A stretch of DNA of 64,000 nucleotides from Apibacter adventoris (GTDB taxonomy: Bacteria; Bacteroidota; Bacteroidia; Flavobacteriales; Weeksellaceae), in contig NZ_PSZM01000036.1 in the NCBI RefSeq assembly GCF_002964975.1, forward strand, positions 124,001 to 188,000, given 5' to 3'. Each line of letters begins with the position of its first letter. The stretch's first letter is position 1. The notes under the pieces were generated by a model, which saw only the letters and a list, made by a program, of their open reading frames with translations, ran no database searches and was not told the origin of the DNA. Below are positions 18,477 to 27,628 of the stretch, one piece after another. A program made the position numbers and the translations under genes.

Positions 18477-21254
18477 ATGCCTGACTATATTCTACATAAA
18501 GTAAAAAAGGGTGATACCCTTTGGGGGATTTCCCGAAAATATGAAATAGAAGAACATAAAATTGTACAAGCCAATCCTGAAAAAATAAAGCTGGTGAAAA
18601 AGGGTAGCAGCTATACCCCTGTTATTTATGAGGGTGATACTTTGCGCATCCCTCAACCGGACGAAGAATCAAGGGCTTATATAATACGAGGGAAAAATTC
18701 ATTGGGAATGGGAGAAAGCGCCGAATATGAACTATTAGATAGTGAAGAAAACCCACCCCACTATCCCTCGGAAAAAATAACCTGGGAGTTTTATGTGGAA
18801 GAAGGAGAGGAAAACTGGAGAAAGCTGCGTTTAGAAAAAGAAAAAACCGGACAAAAATTTACGATTATTTTTACCAATCAAAAACTTAAATCTAAAAAAG
18901 TCCGTATAGAAGCTCATATGAAAAGAGAAAGCAGTAACGAAAAAGTAGCGGAATTTTTTATGACTTTAGACGGGGAAGATGTTCCCGAAATAAAGAAACT
19001 GGAGTTGCTAGATGTAAATCGTAATAAAATAAACAGAAAACTATCTTATGCAGAAACTCTCTTTGCCCGTGCCCAATGTACGGGTATGGAAGGCGAAACG
19101 CTATATTTTACTTTATGGGAAGACGATGCTCCCGGTGCCGGGCATAGCAAAGAAAACGAAGAAAATATTATAGCTACTAAACAAGCTAGTGTCATTCAGG
19201 GGTTGGCAGAAGTGTCTTTTTCTTTAGTCTATTCTACCATGGCTCCTATTGCTAACCGTAAAATACCTCACGGACAAAAAGACGAAGGCAGATACCATGA
19301 ATATTATGTAACCGTTAGCCGTCATGAAGGTTCACCGGAAGAAAAAAGCAGTGAAAATGTAGAGGTAATCAATCCCGATTATACTCCGCCACCTAAACCT
19401 CAGCCGAAAAAAAAGAAAGCTCCCCAACCTCAGCCTGCAGCTCCTAAGGTTATTCATAAAGATAGGGTAAATAACTATCCTAAACCTCCTGCTTCTGCAT
19501 GGAAAGAGCCAAAGATCATTAAAGTATCTCTTAGAGATGGCTACGGAAAGGAATGGACACGTCGCCCAAAATATGGAGAAAAAATGCGGATTTATATAGA
19601 GAGTGAAAATATGGTGAACCGCAAGATTAGGGTGAGAATATACGATAAAGATAAATTTTCTGATGACCTGCTGCATGAAGAAGATCGCGTAGTTAGTGCA
19701 AATTCCAGTTATCTTACCATTACTCTTACCAAGGCTATGCAAGATAAGGGGGGAGATTTTTGGTATCAGGATATTTTTGCCGAGGTTTCCTTATATGAAA
19801 CCCGACAAACTTTAAAAAGTACAATTATAGAAGTAGATAAAACAGATTTTTCTATTCCTAAAACCGAAGGCGAGAATGTGGTTACCAAAAATTCTTCCGA
19901 AAAAGGGAAGGAGAAGAATGAGGGGAAATGCCCTAATTGCGAAAAAAATATTACAGCAGAAGAATTAAAACAAATTTTTCCAGATGCAACAGATGCAAAC
20001 AGAAAGATTGTGGCAGATACTTATAATAAGTATATGAAAGAATTGGGCATGAATACTTGTTGGAACAAAGCTCATTTTTTTGCACAGGCAATGGTAGAGG
20101 GAGGAAAATCTTTAAATCTTAAAAAGGGAGAAAACATGGACTATGCTGTAGAGAATTTACCAAATAATTTTTCTGCTTTTAGTGCAACTGGAAGAAGATA
20201 TGGTCCTCCGAATGAATTAGCTTTTAAATATGGAAGGATCAATGAAAAAAACATTGATTTTTTAAAAAAGAAATATAATAAGCCAAACTTGATAACGCAT
20301 AGTGCAAATCAAAAGATGATTGCTAATGTAGCATATAGCAATAGAAAAGAACTAGGAAATACTGGAGGAGATGATGGATGGAATTTTAGAGGAAGAGGAT
20401 TGATACAAATTACAGGAAGAGAAATTTATACGTTTTGTAAATCCTATACAATAAAGTATGAAAAGGCAGATGTATTATCTAATCCTAATTTAGTTGGAGA
20501 AAAAATAAGTTTAGGTGTCTCAACTTCTATGATATTTTTTCTTTGGAAAAAATATAAAAGAGGAGTTCCTCTTAATAAATTAACATTGGGAACGAAAGAT
20601 GTAAAAGGAGGTATTTGTCCTTTTGTTGGGAATAATGTTGATATTAAAAATAAAAATGGTATTAAAATTACTTCAAATTACGACGAGAAACAAAAAAGTT
20701 TTAATGAAGTAGCCTCAATTATTTTTAAAGTAGATCAATGTAAGCTAACAAAAAATAAAAGTGAAGAACAACCAATTAGCTCAAAGGTAGTGATTGAGTT
20801 TGGTGAAAATTCAGATAAATCTGTAGTAAGTGAAAAATCTTTAAATATTTTAAGAGAAGTAGGAGAACAAACTAAAAACTATTTAATAACAATAACAAGT
20901 ACTGTTAGAGATCCTTATAATCAAGCTAGAGTAATGTATGATAATATTGTAAAAAAAGGAATGAAAGAGCAGAGAAATACATATAAAGATCCAGGGCAAC
21001 GCGTTTTAGATACATATGAGTCTGCAAAAGCTAGAGGCAAAGATAAAAACGGAATAATAAAAGAAATGGAAACTAAAATAAAAGAAATAGGTCCTTCAAA
21101 AGTTTCAAAGCATTGCGGAGATCCAAATATAATAAATGTTTTCGATGTTAATCAAGGAATGAGTAATCCTAAAGATTTTAAGAAAGCAATAACCCCAAAA
21201 ATTAAAACTCTTCTTGATGAAAACGGTTGCTATCATCTTGAAATAATACAATAA
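18477..21254 (+). CDS. Modular peptidoglycan-targeting effector: LysM carrier, GH19 glycosidase, LAS-type peptidase
   Basis: A 925-residue protein with no signal peptide. A LysM domain (residues 1-60, VKKGDTLWGISRKY) is followed by two beta-rich regions split by a Pro/Lys hinge (about 303-325). A junction DFSIPKTEGENVVTK lies near 455. A GH19 chitinase/lysozyme-like domain follows (about 490-740), with the likely catalytic Glu541 in FFAQAMVEGGK and NFRGRGLIQITG near 640. The C-terminal domain (about 780-925) has the layout of a zinc LAS/M15-type peptidase: TSTVRDPYNQARVMY, SKHC (His879), FDV (Asp890) and CYHLEI (His920). It would cleave both glycan strands and peptide cross-links of a target cell. 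The next gene is a lipoprotein, the presumed immunity protein. GC content drops sharply after the junction, which suggests exchange of the toxin half. Confidence 0.8.
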   Translation: MPDYILHKVKKGDTLWGISRKYEIEEHKIVQANPEKIKLVKKGSSYTPVIYEGDTLRIPQPDEESRAYIIRGKNSLGMGESAEYELLDSEENPPHYPSEKITWEFYVEEGEENWRKLRLEKEKTGQKFTIIFTNQKLKSKKVRIEAHMKRESSNEKVAEFFMTLDGEDVPEIKKLELLDVNRNKINRKLSYAETLFARAQCTGMEGETLYFTLWEDDAPGAGHSKENEENIIATKQASVIQGLAEVSFSLVYSTMAPIANRKIPHGQKDEGRYHEYYVTVSRHEGSPEEKSSENVEVINPDYTPPPKPQPKKKKAPQPQPAAPKVIHKDRVNNYPKPPASAWKEPKIIKVSLRDGYGKEWTRRPKYGEKMRIYIESENMVNRKIRVRIYDKDKFSDDLLHEEDRVVSANSSYLTITLTKAMQDKGGDFWYQDIFAEVSLYETRQTLKSTIIEVDKTDFSIPKTEGENVVTKNSSEKGKEKNEGKCPNCEKNITAEELKQIFPDATDANRKIVADTYNKYMKELGMNTCWNKAHFFAQAMVEGGKSLNLKKGENMDYAVENLPNNFSAFSATGRRYGPPNELAFKYGRINEKNIDFLKKKYNKPNLITHSANQKMIANVAYSNRKELGNTGGDDGWNFRGRGLIQITGREIYTFCKSYTIKYEKADVLSNPNLVGEKISLGVSTSMIFFLWKKYKRGVPLNKLTLGTKDVKGGICPFVGNNVDIKNKNGIKITSNYDEKQKSFNEVASIIFKVDQCKLTKNKSEEQPISSKVVIEFGENSDKSVVSEKSLNILREVGEQTKNYLITITSTVRDPYNQARVMYDNIVKKGMKEQRNTYKDPGQRVLDTYESAKARGKDKNGIIKEMETKIKEIGPSKVSKHCGDPNIINVFDVNQGMSNPKDFKKAITPKIKTLLDENGCYHLEIIQ
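19836..19886 (+). repeat. Carrier/toxin junction repeat, copy A
   Basis: This 51-base segment inside the effector gene matches 23480-23530 at 45 of 51 positions without gaps. It encodes the same short linker (DKTDFSIPKTEG here, DKKDFSIPKPEG there). It marks the exchange point between the constant carrier and the variable toxin half. Confidence 0.85.
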
Positions 21255-21257
21255 ATT

Positions 21258-22208
21258 ATGAAAAATGCTTTAGTACTTATTTTAATTATTTATGCATTTA
21301 TCGCATGTAAGAAATCCCCTGAAAAAATTATATCAGGATCTGAAAAATCAGATACTATTTTTTTGATGGATAAAGAAATTCTTTTTATTTCACCGAGTGA
21401 TAAGAATATTGAAAATCTTAAAAAGAAATATGGAGATGACTTTTATACGATTGCAGATGATGCACATACTTATTTTTCTGACGCATCCACCTATTTGGAT
21501 TCTCTAAAAGTATCTTATAAAAATTATAATGATGACAGAATAATTGGATTTAAAATAAATAATAAATTTATAGAAATTCCCAAATATAAAAATCCATGGT
21601 ATTTAATCTTCTTTCAAAATGATAAATATAAAATGTTGGATTTAGTAAATATCAGAGAAGAATATGTAAAGTTTTTCAATAATGGAAATCTCGCTAAATC
21701 AACAAATTTAGATTCAAAAAAAATTATAGATTCTATTGCAGGGAATCAATATTTTAGAGTGGAAGAAAAAGACTGTGATTTAAATAATGATTCTTTTCAA
21801 GACAAAATTATTATTTTAGGGAATAATCATGATATTAATCCTCAAGATCCAAGTACTAAAATAGCTCCGATTATAATTCTATTAAATGAAAAAAATGAAA
21901 AGTATAAAGTATTGATAAACAATAGGATATATCCAAATGATTTTGGAGACGCTTTTAGTAGGTTAGTTATTAAAAATGAATATTTCACAATAGAATTGAA
22001 AAATACAATTCCAGACAATTATGATTCTGAAAAGTATATTACATTTAAATATGATGCTGTAACAAAAAAAATAAATCTATATAAGTATAGTGAAGATATT
22101 AATTGGCATGATGGTAGTAAATCAAGTATTAGATGTAGTAAAGAGCGTTTAGGTTCAATATATTTTGATCAATTTAACTCTAATTCAATCAATGAAAAAT
22201 GTAAATAA
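21258..22208 (+). CDS. Putative immunity lipoprotein of the GH19/LAS effector
   Basis: A 316-residue lipoprotein. The signal MKNALVLILIIYAFIAC ends in a lipobox with Cys17. The mature part contains CDLNNDSFQDKIII, a Ca-binding FG-GAP-like DxNxD loop. No family is recognised. It starts three bases after the effector stop, which is the position expected of a cognate immunity gene. An envelope-anchored protein is also the right location to block a periplasmic peptidoglycan hydrolase. The immunity role is an inference. Confidence 0.7.
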   Translation: MKNALVLILIIYAFIACKKSPEKIISGSEKSDTIFLMDKEILFISPSDKNIENLKKKYGDDFYTIADDAHTYFSDASTYLDSLKVSYKNYNDDRIIGFKINNKFIEIPKYKNPWYLIFFQNDKYKMLDLVNIREEYVKFFNNGNLAKSTNLDSKKIIDSIAGNQYFRVEEKDCDLNNDSFQDKIIILGNNHDINPQDPSTKIAPIIILLNEKNEKYKVLINNRIYPNDFGDAFSRLVIKNEYFTIELKNTIPDNYDSEKYITFKYDAVTKKINLYKYSEDINWHDGSKSSIRCSKERLGSIYFDQFNSNSINEKCK

Positions 22209-22218
22209 AAAGAAAATA

Positions 22219-22299
22219 ATGAAAAATTTTAAATTCTTGTGTTTTCTTTTTATAGCTATTGTCATGTTTAATACCATTAGAAAACTAGAAATGATTTAA
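22219..22299 (+). pseudogene. Truncated lipoprotein leader (26 codons)
   Basis: A 26-codon frame encodes a signal-like peptide MKNFKFLCFLFIAIVMF and then stops. It sits between two immunity lipoprotein genes and resembles their leaders. The remaining bases to 22405 hold no open frame of note. It is best read as the stub of a deleted lipoprotein gene. Confidence 0.4.
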
Positions 22300-22405
22300 T
22301 CATATACCAATCTTAATAGTATTATATTTTTAGGAGGTCCTAGTATTTCAGAAAATGATAATTTCAATTATTTAGTATAAGGTAGAAATCTTAAAAGATC
22401 ATAAC

Positions 22406-23443
22406 ATGAGAAAAGTACTTATATTTTTACTAATTATTTTTTCTTTTAGTAGTTGTATTAAACACAATAATAAAGATCAAAATATGCTCAATAATAAAAT
22501 AGAAATTTTAAAAAATAACAATTTTGAATTTCCAGAAGATAACCTGTTTAAAGAAAGAATTAAACTTGTATTTGGGGTAAATATAGATTCTGTCTTCAGC
22601 AATGAATTCTATCTAGAGATAAAACCCATTATACCTGATGCTCCAGATTTTTATCCTACTGTGTATAAAAAAGAAAAGTATTTAGATACGGACAACTTCA
22701 CTAACGATTTATCTTTTGTTTCATTTAATAAATACGTTTTTTATGAGGATAAAATGGCTTTTAATTATTTGAAATTTAATGATAATTATTACTTATATAT
22801 GTTAGTTCAAGATTATGGATATTATAATAATGAATTACTTGAATATATCTTTAAAGAAATAAAAAATGATTTGGAAACTCCTTTTGCATATTCTGTATTT
22901 TTTGGAAGAATAGGAATTCATGGAAATTGGGAATTGAGAAAAGAAATATTTCAAAAATATATTAATCAATACCCTGATGTAAACATTTCTGCCACTTCTT
23001 TTATAGCTCCTATTATAGAAGAAAAAAATCCCTATGAAGGGAACAGAGAATATGATGTTGCTTTTATTTTAAATCTTCTTATTGAAAGAAATCAGAAAAA
23101 AGATATATATCCTGTAGGAGAAGTTGATTATTTATTTATTAAATATCCAAATTTTTTAAAACACCTAAAAAATAACAATTACTATTCTTTTCCTAAATTA
23201 AAATCATATTCAGAAAACCAGTCTGATTCAGATAATAGTGATAATCCTATTGAATATTATATTCAAGATCCTGATGGATTTACAAATCTAAGAAAAGAAA
23301 AAAATTCTAAATCAGAAATATTGCAACAAATAAAAAATAATGAGGAAGTGGAAGTTTTAAATAATGAAGGAAATTGGTGGTTGATAAAGACCCAAGAAGG
23401 AAATCAGGGATATGTTTATTATAACAGGGTAAGAGAAAAGTAA
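22406..23443 (+). CDS. Lipoprotein with C-terminal bacterial SH3 domain, putative immunity protein
   Basis: A 345-residue lipoprotein (MRKVLIFLLIIFSFSSC, Cys17). The body (20-270) is unrecognised. The last 65 residues form an SH3-like domain: YYIQDPDGFTNLRKEKNSKS, then EVEVLNNEGNWWLIKTQ, GYVYYNRV. The same domain, nearly identical, ends the gene at 29564-30703, and the bodies share a diverged pattern (FGVNIDSVF against YGVNIDKYK). Position between effector modules suggests immunity to a wall hydrolase. An SH3 domain could bind peptidoglycan or the toxin. Confidence 0.7.
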   Translation: MRKVLIFLLIIFSFSSCIKHNNKDQNMLNNKIEILKNNNFEFPEDNLFKERIKLVFGVNIDSVFSNEFYLEIKPIIPDAPDFYPTVYKKEKYLDTDNFTNDLSFVSFNKYVFYEDKMAFNYLKFNDNYYLYMLVQDYGYYNNELLEYIFKEIKNDLETPFAYSVFFGRIGIHGNWELRKEIFQKYINQYPDVNISATSFIAPIIEEKNPYEGNREYDVAFILNLLIERNQKKDIYPVGEVDYLFIKYPNFLKHLKNNNYYSFPKLKSYSENQSDSDNSDNPIEYYIQDPDGFTNLRKEKNSKSEILQQIKNNEEVEVLNNEGNWWLIKTQEGNQGYVYYNRVREK

Positions 23444-23479
23444 ATATAAATAATACTTAGATCTAGAAAGATAAAAACA

Positions 23480-23530
23480 GATAAAAAAGATTTTTCTATT
23501 CCTAAACCCGAAGGAGTTAAGGTGGTTACC
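23480..23530 (+). repeat. Carrier/toxin junction repeat, copy B
   Basis: Second copy of the 51-base junction found at 19836-19886 (45 of 51 identical, no gaps). It lies directly ahead of the orphan toxin module and is in frame with it. The reading frame is open back to 23450 but has no ATG, so the segment is a displaced internal piece of an effector gene. Confidence 0.85.
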
Positions 23531-25078
23531 AGAAATGCTCCGGAACAAGAGAAGGGGGAAGGAAAGGAGAAATGCTTTTGCAATCGAGATTTTGAAGAAA
23601 AAGATGTCAGGCAATTTGTAAAGCTCTTAAAGGGAAGTGAAACAATATGGGAGGGACAAGCATTAAAAGGAGGGAAAAGAGCAGAATGTAATATAAGTGA
23701 TAAAAGTTTTACTATACTTACAAAAGAGTTAAATAATGCTTTAAAAAAATATAAAATAAATACTTGTGCGCAAAAGATGCATTTTCTAGCTCAAATTTGT
23801 GAAGAAACAGGAACGTTTGCACTTTCTGAAGAAACAAAAAGCCAATATGCATCAAGTATCAGTATTTATAAAGGACGGGGTATTTTACAGTTGACAGGAG
23901 TTAGAAAGAATGGTGAAGAAAAATATAATACTCCTGGTCCATATCAAGATTATGCAGATTATAAAGGGGATCAAGCTATTGTAAAGAAGCCTGAAATAGT
24001 TGCGAATAATGTACACTACTGCATTGATAGTGGAGCGTGGATTTGGAGTATTAATAAAAAAATGCCCACGGCTCCATCTGGGGCTGTTGATAGATGGGGC
24101 ATAGAGACTTCAGGTAAATCTTTAAATGAGCTAGCAACATATGCTGATAAGTATTTAGAGTTAATTTCCGTATTATTAAATGGAAGAAATGCAACTACAA
24201 ATATGCCGAATGGTTGGGAGAAGAGGAAAAGTAACTATGAACTGCTTAAAACAGCATTTTTTAAGTATGATTTGTATCATAGAGATGAATCTAAAATTAT
24301 CACTTCCAAAGATATAATTACATATCATATTTTTTCTAATGGCAAAATTGAACGTCACATTCCTAAAAAAATTAAATCAGGATATGAAAAAAAATATAAA
24401 TATATATACCATGATTCAACCAATATAGAGCACGAAATATGTATCATTGATTGGCTTGAAATAGATAAAGTTAAGCGTGAAAAACCTAATCCTACATCAA
24501 TCCCTTCAGGATATATCTCTCATGAAACTTTCAATATAAAAGGAGTAAATCAAAAACATGTTTATAAATATTCGGATGGATCTATTATTGCTACAGGAAA
24601 AGCAGGAGAAGGGGAAGGGACAATAAACCTGAAATTTGTTAAATCAGGAGGAAAAGTTATAATTGTAAAAATGCCAGACCCTTTAAAATACAATTCTGGA
24701 AATATAAAGATTAATTTATCTTTTGAAAATACCATTCGTAAATATATGGGAAGAGATCATTTTGCTGCACTAATAGGAGCTTTAGCAGAAAGTGGGCTTT
24801 CGTTAATTTCAGAAGGCTCAGCAATGAAAGATGGAACATGTTTTCCAAGTGTTTCACATACTAATGGAGAAAGTATAGATTCGGATTATTTTAATTTAAT
24901 AAATACACAAAAATATGTGAATGCAATGGCAAATTTTGGCATAACAACATTTTATTATAAACCAGGAATGAAGTTAGTCAAACCTAAAAAAGCAATAACA
25001 TTTAAAGAAGATTCTCATCATAAGGCTCATCTTCATTGTGGAGTAAAAAATATAGCTGTAATAGAAATAAAAGAATAA
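23522..25078 (+). CDS. Orphan toxin cassette: GH19-like glycosidase plus LAS-type peptidase, no carrier
   Basis: A 518-residue C-terminal toxin half lacking LysM and carrier regions. The frame is open from 23450 and begins in the junction repeat. GTG at 23522 is only the best available start. Residues 1-25 are linker, ending in a Cys-x-Cys (CFC) as in the CPNC of the full effector. A GH19-like domain follows, with EE at 94-95 in AQICEETGTF and YKGRGILQLTG near 116. A middle beta-rich region spans about 255-400. The C-terminal domain has a LAS metallopeptidase pattern: SVSHTNGESID (His446, Asp453) and HLHCG (His503/505). It may be silent, or may replace the toxin half of the upstream gene by recombination. 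Confidence 0.75.
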   Translation: MVTRNAPEQEKGEGKEKCFCNRDFEEKDVRQFVKLLKGSETIWEGQALKGGKRAECNISDKSFTILTKELNNALKKYKINTCAQKMHFLAQICEETGTFALSEETKSQYASSISIYKGRGILQLTGVRKNGEEKYNTPGPYQDYADYKGDQAIVKKPEIVANNVHYCIDSGAWIWSINKKMPTAPSGAVDRWGIETSGKSLNELATYADKYLELISVLLNGRNATTNMPNGWEKRKSNYELLKTAFFKYDLYHRDESKIITSKDIITYHIFSNGKIERHIPKKIKSGYEKKYKYIYHDSTNIEHEICIIDWLEIDKVKREKPNPTSIPSGYISHETFNIKGVNQKHVYKYSDGSIIATGKAGEGEGTINLKFVKSGGKVIIVKMPDPLKYNSGNIKINLSFENTIRKYMGRDHFAALIGALAESGLSLISEGSAMKDGTCFPSVSHTNGESIDSDYFNLINTQKYVNAMANFGITTFYYKPGMKLVKPKKAITFKEDSHHKAHLHCGVKNIAVIEIKE

Positions 25079-25083
25079 ATTAA

Positions 25084-25740
25084 ATGAAAAGAATACTTAG
25101 TTTAGTAATATTTGCATTGACAATTAATATTTCTTGTCAAAAAAAAGAAGTGATTCACAATATGACGGAATCAACAATAGATAGTTTAGTAGAAAAACCA
25201 AAATTATTATATTTTGATGATGATAATATTGAAGATAAAGCACAGATTCAAGAAAAAAATAGCACAAAATTTTTAAATTTTATTCTTAAGATTTATTTGT
25301 CATCTCAAAGTAAAACAATTGAAATACCTGTTTTAAATAATAGTATATTGTATAATAATATAAAAACAGATTATTATGTAAGTGATCCGATTATTAAAGG
25401 TAAAATTATAGAGCTTAGTGTAGATTATGCAAATCAGGTTACGAAGAAAAATATTTCAGGAGAAAAGAAAAATTTGATTGAAAAGATTAAGTTTAGATAT
25501 GATATTTATAATAAAAAAATACAAGTTATAGGATATGACTTAAGTTATACGAAAGATAATAATGGTACCTATACTAAATCATTTAATTTAATTACAGGCA
25601 AATATTATTCGACATATTATTTAGGTGACAATAAAAAACGCACTTCTGGATGGACTTCTGAACTTCAAAATATATATGCTGAAGATTGGAATCAAGATCT
25701 TTTAAATAAAATATTGTTATATGGAAATGAGATGGAGTGA
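25084..25740 (+). CDS. Putative immunity lipoprotein of the orphan cassette
   Basis: A 218-residue lipoprotein with leader MKRILSLVIFALTINISC (Cys18). The mature part begins with an acidic segment (YFDDDNIEDKAQI) like the Ca-loop of the 21258-22208 protein, followed by a beta-rich body ending in SGWTSELQNIYAEDW. It starts five bases after the orphan toxin stop, the same spacing logic as the first effector and its lipoprotein. No database family is recognised. The immunity role is inferred. Confidence 0.68.
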   Translation: MKRILSLVIFALTINISCQKKEVIHNMTESTIDSLVEKPKLLYFDDDNIEDKAQIQEKNSTKFLNFILKIYLSSQSKTIEIPVLNNSILYNNIKTDYYVSDPIIKGKIIELSVDYANQVTKKNISGEKKNLIEKIKFRYDIYNKKIQVIGYDLSYTKDNNGTYTKSFNLITGKYYSTYYLGDNKKRTSGWTSELQNIYAEDWNQDLLNKILLYGNEME

Positions 25741-25758
25741 TGCTTTATTTAAATTTGG

Positions 25759-25951
25759 ATGGATGAGTATGCTAGGCTTGATTTACAAAAGGAATGGCAA
25801 AATAAATTACTTAAATCATTTGCCAAAGAACACAGAAAATCATCACCATTATTAAAAGTAAAGAAAATGATGACGCAGTTAATTATAAATATACAGAAAA
25901 TGGATACAAAACAAAATTGAATGCTCCAAAACAAGATCAAACAAAAGATTA
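25759..25951 (+). pseudogene. Frameshifted remnant of a small gene
   Basis: From ATG 25759 a frame reads MDEYARLDLQKEWQNKLLKS. In the next frame, from about 25860 to the stop at 25951, it reads SKENDDAVNYKYTENGYKTK and then LNAPKQDQTKD. The two halves look like one polar protein split by a single frameshift. The tail overlaps the start of the next lipoprotein gene. The product is unknown; it could be the C-terminal end of a lost effector module. Confidence 0.4.
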
Positions 25952-26922
25952 AAATAATAGTATATTTTTTTATATTATTAAATTTTAATTCATGCCAATC
26001 CCAAGAAAAGAATATAGCTTTAGGTATAACTTATAATAATATTACCAATTTTTCTGACGTAATTTATGATGATTACAGTGGGGTAGGAATTACTCAAATT
26101 AAATCTGAAAGTATTTCAAGCTTTCTAAACACTAAATCCAGATATTTTATTCTATGGAATGAAGAAAACATTTCCAATACAAATAATATTTCTTTTACAG
26201 AATTAGCCCTTATTAATTCTAAAGATGATATAAAATCTGGAAAAGAAAAAATAAGATACCTGTTTATAGAAAGGAAAAAAGGAAAAAATAAAGAATTAAT
26301 AGATACTTTAAAAATACCAAAAGGCTTTGATTATTCTCAATTTAATTACAAATCTGGTAATGTTGATAAAACAGGTATTGCTATTGGGAAATATAGCAAC
26401 AGTACAAAAAAAGAATCTTTTGAGTTATACGAACTTTATGGTATAAGTAATGTAGGGAAAATAACTAGATTACCATTATCAACTATTATTTACGATTGCC
26501 CTCCCCCAACATACTATTTAAGAGAATATGAACCAGAAGAATATACATATAAAACTAAGCAAGAATATAATAAAAACAAAATTATTTCAAGTAAATGGTT
26601 TGGAATATATCATGTGATAAGTAAAGAATCTAAAGATTGGAGGGAAGATAAAAGTATTACATTAAGTATTTCAAAAGATTCTATAATTTATGAAATAGCA
26701 GGTTATCAGATTTATCAAAAATATTTATTAACAGGAAAAGAAGTTGATAATAAATTATTATTGTCTTATTCAAAGTATTTAGATAGTAGTGAGAGCGCTA
26801 TATTAGAAAAAACAAAAGATTTTGGAAATATATATTTTGATGGTAAAAAATATTTATGGGAATCTCCATATTTAGATTTTTATTATGATAATAAACAATA
26901 TATATTAAATAAAATGCAGTAA
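25921..26922 (+). CDS. Putative immunity lipoprotein, KW-x-G-x-Y type
   Basis: A 333-residue lipoprotein. The leader ends in LLNFNSC (Cys near 25). The C-terminal 110 residues begin with SSKWFGIYHV, then ITLSISKDSIIYEI and DNKLLLSYSKYL. The same order of motifs appears in the protein at 27629-28555 (SEKWYGNYSV, IIIEITKDSIKAT, NSKLILYHSRNL) and, more weakly, at 28586-29422 (TSWKGKYVYL). This defines a local family of beta-rich lipoproteins. The first 25 residues overlap a decayed gene. No preceding toxin gene survives. Confidence 0.65.
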   Translation: MLQNKIKQKIKIIVYFFILLNFNSCQSQEKNIALGITYNNITNFSDVIYDDYSGVGITQIKSESISSFLNTKSRYFILWNEENISNTNNISFTELALINSKDDIKSGKEKIRYLFIERKKGKNKELIDTLKIPKGFDYSQFNYKSGNVDKTGIAIGKYSNSTKKESFELYELYGISNVGKITRLPLSTIIYDCPPPTYYLREYEPEEYTYKTKQEYNKNKIISSKWFGIYHVISKESKDWREDKSITLSISKDSIIYEIAGYQIYQKYLLTGKEVDNKLLLSYSKYLDSSESAILEKTKDFGNIYFDGKKYLWESPYLDFYYDNKQYILNKMQ

Positions 26923-26982
26923 ATAAATATACATAACTAAGACTCCGCCTAGTATTTATCTCTTTTTTTCAATACTAAAAAA

Positions 26983-27240
26983 ATGAAGAATTACTTTAAA
27001 ATAAAAATATAATTCCTTTTTTATTACTTATAGCTTTGATAAGTTGTAAAGGAAGAACAGAGCAAAAACAATTTTTAGATTTTCAAAATAATGAAATTAT
27101 CTGATGCTGTAAGGATAGAAGAAAAGAAAACACATTAATAAATAATTTTTATACATTGGGAGCTTATTGACGTAACACGATCTTTTGATAAACCTATCGA
27201 AGAAAAAGATTTAGAGAATTTAAAAAAAATTAAAAATTAA
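26983..27240 (+). pseudogene. Decayed immunity-type lipoprotein gene
   Basis: ATG at 26983 opens MKNYFKIKI and stops. A shifted frame continues FLLLIALISCKGRTEQKQFL, an evident lipoprotein leader with lipobox, then stops. A third segment reads SFDKPIEEKDLENLKKIKN before a stop at 27240. The gap 26923-27266 therefore holds a gene of the same lipoprotein family broken by several frameshifts and stops. Confidence 0.6.
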
Positions 27241-27266
27241 ATTTTCAGAAGATACCTTAAAAATTA

Positions 27267-27626
27267 ATGACAACACAAAGTGATTTTAGAAAAGCTATAA
27301 ATTCTGATAAAATTGATTTTGTTTCAGGAAGTAATAAATCGGATTATAAACCAGAAAGAGGAGATATATTTGTTTGGCGAAAAAGTAATGGTGTTGGTCA
27401 TACAGGAATAGTATATGAGTATGATGAATCTACAGATTTAGTGACTATTTTAGAGGCAATAGGAAGAACAGGGGCTGTAGGAGAATCTCAACAAGTTAAA
27501 AATGGTGGATATTCAGGAAAAGGCTGTTCGAGGACGGCTATTTATATGACGAATAGTGGAGCATTATCTAGTCATGATGGATGGAAAGGATATTTTAGAC
27601 CTAAAAATTATACTAAAAAATTATAA
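27267..27626 (+). CDS. C-terminal fragment of a CHAP/NlpC-type peptidase, orphan toxin tip
   Basis: A 119-residue protein. The core ERGDIFVWRKSNGVGHTGIV followed by VTILEA matches the His half of CHAP/NlpC-P60 cysteine peptidases (GD-x-F-V-W and GHTGIV). The Cys half that should precede it is absent, so the protein is probably inactive alone. It lies three bases before a lipoprotein gene, like a toxin-immunity pair. It is best read as the end of a third toxin module left behind by recombination, though expression as a small protein cannot be excluded. Confidence 0.55.
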   Translation: MTTQSDFRKAINSDKIDFVSGSNKSDYKPERGDIFVWRKSNGVGHTGIVYEYDESTDLVTILEAIGRTGAVGESQQVKNGGYSGKGCSRTAIYMTNSGALSSHDGWKGYFRPKNYTKKL

Positions 27627-27628
27627 TT

